A stretch of DNA of 64,000 nt. It comes from Nephrocerus scutellatus (Eukaryota > Arthropoda > Insecta > Diptera > Pipunculidae). A program made the translations under genes and the position numbers. Below are positions 57,330 to 64,000 of the stretch, one piece after another; position 1 is the stretch's first letter, and every line of letters starts with the position of its first letter. Where the stretch lies: positions 30,852,669 to 30,916,668 of the forward strand of contig OX352762.1 in NCBI GenBank assembly GCA_947095585.1, given 5' to 3'. Below the pieces are notes generated by a model, which worked only from the letters and a program-made list of their open reading frames with translations, was not told where the DNA came from and made no database searches.

Positions 57330-59800
57330 CATCATCATATTTGGCTCTACAACCGGGGTCCGGTTCTGTCCTCCCGCCTCCTGATATCGAGCCGATGTTA
57401 TCCAGTTTGGCATCCCTAAGCTCTGGGCGTCCTGGTCTACGCCATCCTTCCAGCGTAGGATTGGCCGGCCTCGCCGTCGTGTTCCATAAATCCTACCCCA
57501 AAGGGCTTTCCGAGCAGGATCATCTTCGCTCATGCGAGCTAGGTGCCCTGCCCACCGGAGCCTACCCAGCTTAATTCTCATCACGATGTCGACATCGCGG
57601 TAACGCTCGTAGATATCATCATTATAGAGTCTCCGGAATCGTCCTTCCTCACATACGGGGCCAACAATTTAATTTTTTTTAATTTCAATTTAAGACTTTT
57701 CTCTCGAACACGGCTAAGAGGTCACAATGCTTTTTGCTAAGCACCCAAGTCTCGGATCCATATGTCAGTACTGGTATGGCCATTGTCTGATATACCAGCA
57801 GCTTGGATGTTATGGTTAAATTCCTGGATTTGAAGAGTCTTGACAGACTACTGTAGGCTTTGTTGGCTTTAAGCCACCGTGCGCGTTTTTTTGGTTCAAG
57901 GCTGTTATCGGCTGCTACAGTTGACCCAAGATAGTTAAAGGATTGCACTACTTCAAATTCGCGCTCCACTGTTTGAATTGAGGGACCAATGTTGGATCTT
58001 CTACTCGCAGACGTGGCCGCCATGTACTTTGTTTTGCTCTCGTTTATGTGCAGCCCCAGATTTCGTGCCGCCTGCTCTATCTGGATGAAAGCTTCCTGAT
58101 ATTTCCGGATATTTTCACTTGGCTTATAACAATGGTCATGGTTAACCTACATAGTCGTGTCAGTTTATTTTGGATGCCCAATTCTATCATGGCTTTATAA
58201 AGTTCTACTCTGGCTATGCTATCATAGGCGGCTTTTAAGTCTATAAAAAGATGGTGTAGTGAGTTTTGAAACTCTAGACATTTTTCCATCACCTGCCTAA
58301 GGGTGTAAATCTGATCAATTATTGATTTGCCTGGGATGAAGCTACACTGGTATGGACCAATGATGACTTTAGCATCTTGTCTTCAAGGATAGAGGAGAAA
58401 ATCTTATACGCGGTACTCAACAACGTTATACCACGATAATTGCTGCAGGTTGTGATGCCTCTTCGCCAGTCTTCTGGCATAGCTTCTTCCTCCCATACTT
58501 GCACAATTATTTCATGAATTGCTTGGCGGTCATTGGTGGAGCCTCCAATTCCTCAGTTAACTGGTCATTTAGCAACTCATGAAAGTGCTCTTGCCATCGC
58601 CCTAAGATGCCTTTAAGATCGGCGATCAGATTACCCTCTTTGTCCTTGCAGTATGTGCAACGCGGCGTCATACCTCGGTACGTTCGTACCGTCATCAGGT
58701 TCGGGTTGTGGCGGCGGTCTATCAACACCTGGTCCATATAGTTGCGAGTGGCTCCATCAGGAGATACCCAGGTGGATTTGTGGATATTTTTACGCGCAAA
58801 CCTTGTACCCGCAAAAACCAAATTATATCTTGCGGTCATTTCTATGACTCGTTGTACATTGTCATTAGTTTTCTCGTGTTAGCTATGGGTGCCAATGTAC
58901 TCCCTACCTATTTTAGCATTCATATCCCCCAGAATGATTTTTACATCATACTGAGGGCAGGCATGGAGTTCCCGTTCGACTGATTCAAAAAATTATTCTT
59001 TTTCATCATCTTGCGGTCATTTCTTGCGGTCATTTCTATGACTCGTTGTACATTGTCATTAGTTTTCTCGTGTTAGCTATGGGTGCCAATGTACTCCCTA
59101 CCTATTTTAGCATTCATATCCCCCAGAATGATTTTTACATCATACTGAGGGCAGGCATGGAGTTCCCGTTCGACTGATTCAAAAAATTATTCTTTTTCAT
59201 CATCCTCCGTAGGTGCGAGAGCATTTATGAGGCTTATGTTTTTAAATTTGCCCCGCACGCGAAGGGTGCATAGCCGTTAATTTATTGCTTTAAAGTCGAT
59301 AACGGTTGGTTTCATTCTTTTGCTGACTAGAAACCACACTGTCTTGCATGACAGCTGTAATATATGTCATATTCTGATTTTTGTAATTCCCCGCATCACC
59401 GCATTTCCTGGATTGCAGTTATGTCAGCCTTATATTTAGAGAGGGTATCGACTAGCTGTTGTACAGCTCGAGCTTTATACATTGAGCGTACGTTCCATGA
59501 GAAAATGTTTAAATCGTTTAGCCGTTTTCGTTGCCGTGGTTTCCGTTTCATCAGTGTATCCGAGGCTGATTTTAGGTTCCATAATAATAATTTTTTACGG
59601 GAGAGGTTATTAGAAGGGACTAGCCCGATCATTACGCTTTTCCTGCATTGGATGAAAATTACCGGTGGCCACCACGTGGAGGTTTGATCGCACTTCCACC
59701 AGTCAGAGATAGTTACGGCCACCTGCAATTCTAGAGCATTCTGTGTTATTCCCCCTATTCTGCTGATGGCTGACCGCTGATGTATGTTTAGCGAAACTTT
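57330..59800 (-). mobile_element. RTE1 non-LTR retrotransposon, longest copy
   Basis: Minus strand: endonuclease start LNIFSWNVRSMYKARAVQQL with TLSKYKADITAIQEMR; ALINVHAPTEDD-type and GDMNAKVG-type boxes, damaged; TWVSPDGATRNYMDQVLIDR; YCKDKEGNLIADLKGILGRW; fingers NYRGITLLSTAYKIFSSIL; motif A LFIDLKAAYDSIARVELYK; thumb VVQSFNYLGSTVAADNSLEP, TYGSETWVLS; C-terminus RLRWAGHLARMSEDDPA and GTRRRGRPILRWKD. After QVKISG the segment with the YADD box is absent, and about 130 bp are missing after PPMT relative to the 9.9 kb copy. It ends GAGCCAAATATGATGATGAT. Confidence 0.85.
58829..59204. repeat. Tandem duplication, period 194 bp, inside RTE1
   Basis: 58829-59010 and 59023-59204 are the same 182 bp with no difference seen by eye. 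A 12-base start of the unit (TTGCGGTCATTT) separates them, so the true step is 194. The duplicated part encodes the endonuclease middle. Its near-identity against the otherwise decayed element means it happened recently, or is an assembly duplication. Confidence 0.85.
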
Positions 59801-59804
59801 AAAC

Positions 59805-60560
59805 GCTAAAATAAAAGCGTCAAATCTTATGTTTTATCTAATTAATATATCTAATTATTTATAACAGTCGAAATAGAATATAAGTACATGCATTACAAAA
59901 ACCATCTAGCCATCACCATCATCATTTTATCCTCATTACCAAACAAAGCTGAAACTTTTCTCTAATTCGAAAATGGGTACTACTACTACTTCTTACCGCC
60001 TCCTAACCGTACTTGTTTATGATAACCACACGTATACACACATACTGGCATTTGAATAAAAAGCCATGAACCATTTGAGTTGCTTGTGTGCATGGATATG
60101 TTGCACTATTTTTAGAGTACTTTTTGAGTGCAGCAAATGGAAGGACTAAGGGTTGATTCTCCCTCCCTTTTCTCAAAAGAACTTTTTTACTTATACACAA
60201 TCAAACCTGCTGCTTTGCAATGGATATCACCCACAAAAACAAACAAGTACCCGCATAGCCACACATTCACGTCAGTGATCTAGATACAAGAGACGCTCAG
60301 AAGATTACCTTAATTTCATCACCCAAACGAAATATTTATTACTTTATGAAAATGCTTAATCAACTGCATTTGTTTATTACTCGCATCCCTGATAAAGTAT
60401 TTTAAAATTCGAGGTACAAATCAATATATAAGCTGACGATAAATTCTAAACCAAAAATTCCAAATTCCAAAAATATAAACAGAAGTAATGTGTCTCGTTG
60501 GGAATTGGGAATGGAGGCAGTAATTCCACAACATTATATAGTTAAGTGATTTTAAGGTAC
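59805..60560. other. Intronic DNA, no assigned feature
   Basis: AT-rich. The 65-codon minus frame at 60003-60200 has no motif. Nothing else supported. Confidence 0.3.
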
Positions 60561-60633
60561 ATCTTATCACTTTTCTATGTATTGTAACACCCGTCCACCC
60601 CCTTATGACCTTCCATTACTTTGTTTATCCTGT

Positions 60634-60933
60634 TTACTGCATTACTTCTTGCTGCCTAAATTCCGCGAATCCCATTTTAAGAGAACCTTCAAATATTGCA
60701 CATGGCAAAATTATAGGAACTTTCCGTTCGTACAACACACCATTGCCATCAACAGATGTATTAAATGGGGGTTTTCCAGACCAAACTCCCGGCGGCCAAT
60801 CAACGTTCCCCAATCTCCTGTTGCGACGTCTTGCCTCTTTAGTGTACCATTTTTTCTGCACCGCCAAACTTAAGGATTTTCCTCTGTAAATTGACGCGAC
60901 ACGACGAAAACGCTGCGCTGCGTGAGGAAGCAT
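60634..60933 (-). CDS. Candidate small nested gene: 99-residue basic protein, function unknown
   Basis: A compact minus-strand frame starts at ATG 60933 in the context AATAAAATG, good for flies, and ends at TAA 60634. The N-terminal 35 residues (LPHAAQRFRRVASIYRGKSL onward) are basic with no acidic residue until Glu 38, like a mitochondrial targeting sequence. The middle KWYTKEARRRNRRLGNVDWP and PPGVWSGKPPFNTSVDGNG looks like genuine globular coding sequence rather than translated intron. The local GC content is above that of the neighbours. I do not recognise the family; a small mitochondrial (for example ribosomal-type) protein is a guess. The true 3' end could be a splice donor. It could also be a retrocopy or chance frame. 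Confidence 0.4.
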   Translation of the reverse strand: MLPHAAQRFRRVASIYRGKSLSLAVQKKWYTKEARRRNRRLGNVDWPPGVWSGKPPFNTSVDGNGVLYERKVPIILPCAIFEGSLKMGFAEFRQQEVMQ

Positions 60934-60939
60934 TTTATT

Positions 60940-61575
60940 TTATTAAGCTTAAAAATTTATGTTATTAATTTGTTGCTATACGACGACGCTGCCTTGTGTC
61001 GCAGTAAAGTGTGCAAAGTTCCTCTTTAAAGTTCCAAATGTAAGGAAAAGCAGCGAAGCACAACGCGACACCAACAACTGACTTTTTCGCTTTTTCTTTC
61101 CTATTGCTTTGAAAGTTTCCTTGCAGCAACAACGCCCGAAGAGCTTCTTTTGACTTTTAAGCAGTAATGTCGATGGCGCAATATGTAGGTGGCGAGGACG
61201 CAGTGAACAAGCAGTTAGTTTGTAGTTTCCGCAAGGATTGGCTCGCATTCGATGCTCATGTATACGTTTTCTAAATGTTCCTTGCATTAGATAAGTGTTT
61301 TGTGCGGTGCGTGATGAGGCGACGCGCGCTATGGTCGCAGCAAAAAATATATACAAAATATGGCAAAGTCATGTTGTCCTGTGACACAATGCTCTCCGAC
61401 ACTGAGCGATTTGGCTTTAATGTTGTTTGTCGGAATCGTCGGAAGTTGTTAATGGGTACACAACGGCAATTTTTTTTTTGGCACTGGATCAGATATTTGT
61501 TCCACCGTTCCACCTCTCTCAAAGTTTTTGATACTCTTAGCAAAACAGGAGGGTTTATTAACAAATGGTAAACAT
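60940..61575 (-). other. GC-richer region upstream of the candidate nested ORF
   Basis: Several frames are open on both strands (60976-61356, 61271-61571) without recognisable domains. As it lies directly 5' of the 60634-60933 ORF on the minus strand, it could be its promoter or 5' UTR; nothing in it proves this. Confidence 0.3.
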
Positions 61576-61579
61576 TTGG

Positions 61580-62435
61580 TTGGTTTGCTTCGCTTTATTG
61601 CTATAAAATATTAGGCGTTCATATGTGAAATAATATTTTCTTCATAAAGTACATAAAGACAACTGCCACATAATATCGAAAAAAGTCGTTATTTAATGTT
61701 AACTTGTTCTAATTTGGCACGTTTCGTGTTGTTTTCCTTAATTTATCAGGATATCGTTGTATATTTGGGTAAACTTTTAAATGTGTACAACGGTTTTCTG
61801 ATTATTTCTTTTTTGTTCTTTAGAACTATTAGAGCATTTTCATTTGATTTTTTTTCTTTGCTTTTAAAAAGCAATTTAAAGAAAGCTCGCAAACATCAAA
61901 CTTAGTTTTCCAATCGGCAATTAAATATTAATTACCTAATGAGGAATGCGCTGCAGCATATTGTATATAAACATTACAATACATAACAATTTATTTACAT
62001 AAGTTATGTATAAACAATAAACATATATAACAACTTCTTATTAAATTATTTAAATTGTTTATTTTCTTTGAAGCGAACCTTTTGAGTTAACGTTGGTAGC
62101 TGAACTTATAAAAATAAAATCCTGTAGTGTTATTTATTGGGTAAAAGATTTTGTCGGGAGGATAGGACTGAGCCAAATATGGCGATGACGAAAAGAATTT
62201 GTACATATCCATATGCATATGCATAGTATGAAAATATTTCCACTAAATAAATAGAATAGAATATAAGATCTTGTACACATCTATTCGTATTAGAGTATCG
62301 ATATATTCTTTTGTATTTTTGATCGGATCAGATATAAAAACTGATATCTAGCTTAAATTCATATGCATCCTAGTTTTTCTAATATCGGCTCTATAACCTA
62401 TTTTCTATGCATGCATTATATAGGGTTTCCAGGCT
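61580..62435. other. Intronic DNA, no assigned feature
   Basis: Very AT-rich. ATATGCATATGCATA near 62210 is a short palindromic run. No genes or shared repeats. Confidence 0.3.
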
Positions 62436-62439
62436 ATCT

Positions 62440-62745
62440 ACCCCTTCAGACAAGCAGGCTAAAAAAGTCACAAATCTTCAACTGCTACCAGAAATGGCAA
62501 TGTGGGAAGCTTTTAACAAGTATGGCCAAAGCTAGACATGGGACGCTCTAAAGCACTGATTTCACTGCAGAGAAGAGATCTGAGAGTCGTCGTAGGACCA
62601 GTATATGCAAGAAGGCTGGAAGGTCTTAAAGCTGTAAGGATGTTGAGGAGGAACAGGAAAGGTAATGATCCTGTGGTAGCATAATGGAACGTTACCGGTC
62701 TAAGCGTGATGACGCAGCCACCTAACCTAATCTAACCTACCCATA
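62440..62745 (+). mobile_element. Possible LINE 3' end (RNase H tail and 3' UTR)
   Basis: WPKLDMGRSKALISLQRRDL with RVVVG resembles the end of the RNase H domain in LOA/I-type LINEs (the usual continuation TGH is lost). It is followed by WNVTGLSVMTQPPN and a 3' end ACCTAACCTAATCTAACCTA, a tail type common in fly LINEs. One short scrap only; family assignment is tentative. Confidence 0.4.
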
Positions 62746-62939
62746 ATATAGCAAAGATTAGAGAATAGTAGGGAATGACTACAACAGAACACGATTTAAA
62801 CTACAATTTAACGATTTACTATTTAAAGTGTCAATCATGCCATTTGTAATAACTTGACAACATAGTTGGTTGTTGTCGATTTAACATATAGATATCACCC
62901 AACCAACTACCGCCTCCTGCACCTCAGAGTATTGAACAC

Positions 62940-64000
62940 TCTATGGGACAGATATTTATTTGTACTCGTGCAGTTGCTAGAGTTTCGAATGATCTCAACA
63001 GACATAAATCCGCTGGGCCAGATGGTATTTCTCCATTAGTTCTGAAGAGGTGTTCTTCCAAGCTGGCATTACCATTGCGTAAGCTTTTCCATCTATCCTA
63101 TTCTTCTGGACTCTTCCCGAGAAGTTGGAAAACAGCATTTTTCCAGCCCATACCCAAAAAAGGCGAGCCGTCGTCTCCTTCTTCGTACCGACCCATAGCA
63201 CTTACATCCATTCTTTGCAAGGTTATGGAAACACTGATCAATTATTAAGAAATATCTTGGAACCAACGAAATCCTAAGTGACCGGCAGTATGGATTTCGT
63301 GGGCAAAGTTCTACTGGTGATTTGATGGTATATCTCACCGAACAGTGGAACCGATCTTTGCATCATTTTGGAGAAAGCAAAGCTGTTGCACTCGATATTT
63401 CAAAGGCATTTGACAGAGTTTGGCATCAAGCTCTTTTGTCTAAAATGCGTGCTTATGGGGTTGATGATAAATTGCTTCATTGGATTAGAAGCTATATTTT
63501 GGACAGCTCAATTCAAGTTGTTTTGGACGGTTTCAAGTCTGAAATACACCACATAAATGCTGGCGTTCCCCAGGGCTCTGTTCTTTTTTTTATATATATA
63601 TATATATATAGAGAGACTCATTGCCAAGGGAGGACTCCCTGAATGACTTGCGTCACGGCAAAAAGTTTGGCTTATTAAATTCAAAATAAAATAAAAATCG
63701 AAGAAATGTGATTTACAATATATATATACATATATAAATATATATATCTGTCCCCGACACTATTTCTCATTTTTATTAATGATCTCTTATCTGTTACTTC
63801 TAATCCAATTCACTATTTCGCTGACGACAGCACTCTCAGCTTCTCATATAAGTTTGAGGAACGTCCCTCCACCTCTGATGTGGAACTCAAAAAACTTCGT
63901 ATGTTAAGCTCGTTAAATTCTGACCTTGACAGCATAATACAATGGGGAGAAATCAATAGAGTAGAATTTAACGCTTCCAAAACCCAATGCTGTCTCCTGT
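62940..64000 (+). mobile_element. Jockey/CR1-like LINE (J1), 5'-truncated, runs off the window
   Basis: The plus strand encodes RT segments: VARVSNDLNRHKSAGPDGIS, PLVLKRCSSKLALPLRKLF, PIPKKGEPSSPSSYRPIALT, YGFRGQSSTGDLMVYLTE, VALDISKAFDRVWHQALLSK, INAGVPQGSVL, then after an insertion LSPTLFLIFINDL, the catalytic HYFADDSTLSFSY and LDSIIQWGEINRVEFNASKT. One stop follows ETLINY (63247). Apart from the insertion and this damage the motifs are intact, so this is a younger copy than the one at 53.4-55.1 kb. Confidence 0.85.
63586..63752 (-). mobile_element. LINE J2 3'-end fragment inserted in J1, flanked by TA runs
   Basis: The J1 sequence GSVL|LSPT is split by about 165 bp. Inside, CTCATTGCCAAGGGAGGACT, CCCTGAATGACTTGCGTCAC and AAATGTGATTTACAATATAT are the 3' end of J2 in minus orientation (compare 49013-48900 and 41200-41310). 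(TA)n runs lie on both sides of it. No clear target duplication was seen. Confidence 0.75.

Larger units (their letters stand above)
4030..64000 (-). other. mam: Giant upstream intron of mam (continues beyond window)
   Basis: No minus-strand exon with coding character and compatible splice phase was recognised between the acceptor at 4030 and the window end, so the intron is at least 60 kb here. It consists largely of decayed mobile elements listed separately. A small exon could have been missed. Other genes may be nested in the intron; the only candidate found is at 60634-60933. Confidence 0.6.

Noticed and set aside
60976..61571. Overlapping open frames on both strands next to the candidate nested gene
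   Set aside because: No frame is clearly better than its antisense partner and no motif is recognisable, so kept only as a possible 5' region.

Overview
The window is animal nuclear DNA, most likely from a fly (Diptera, Brachycera). It is AT-rich and intron-dominated, with spliced exons using GT/AG junctions and glutamine/glycine-rich homopolymer coding. Most of it is decayed retrotransposons and DNA transposons of insect type. There is no bacterial, organellar or phage signal. The only firmly supported host gene is on the minus strand at the left edge: the last four coding exons (4029-3780, 3696-2845, 2738-2439, 1475-589) of a long, low-complexity, poly-Q/poly-A/Gly-Met-rich nuclear protein. 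The four exons join in frame with consistent phases and give 762 C-terminal residues and a TAA stop. Composition, layout and the acidic/hydrophobic tail point to mastermind (mam), the Notch-pathway co-activator. This naming is by recognition, not by alignment.

Everything from 4030 to at least 64000 lies upstream of the leftmost in-window exon and reads as one very large intron of that gene, with no further exon recognised. It has filled with mobile elements. Non-LTR retrotransposons: an RTE-like family (RTE1: 6.1-7.5, 9.7-10.7, 56.6-56.7 and 57.3-59.8 kb), a second RTE-like family (26.8-29.2 kb), a Jockey endonuclease fragment (29.8-30.5 kb), and several Jockey/CR1-like families (20.4-21.2 kb; J2 at 45.6-49.0 kb; J1 at 53.4-55.1 and 62.9-64.0 kb). 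A possible RNase H/3' end of another LINE lies at 62.4-62.7 kb. DNA transposons: a hAT remnant (18.4-20.0 kb), a mariner transposase remnant (38.9-39.3 kb), a PIF/Harbinger-like foldback MITE (37.98-38.13 kb) and a possible TA-flanked MITE (16.5 kb). Short non-coding families: a tRNA-derived SINE with about eight copies, and two DINE/Helentron-like families. Family A has AAATTCTCTA/TAGAGAATTT ends with variable microsatellite cores. Family B has a terminal hairpin. These make up much of the remainder.

No coordinated gene system, CRISPR array or operon is present. The more interesting signals are structural: an internally deleted derivative of LINE J2 that keeps both ends; a J2 tail inserted inside the reverse transcriptase of J1; three RTE1 copies that lose sequence from almost the same codon; perfect and near-perfect inverted repeats flanking blocks of about 0.9 kb and 1.9 kb; fresh tandem duplications at 42.8-43.6 and 58.8-59.2 kb; strand-asymmetric G/T minisatellites; and a compact 99-codon minus-strand ORF at 60.6-60.9 kb that could be a small gene nested in the intron.
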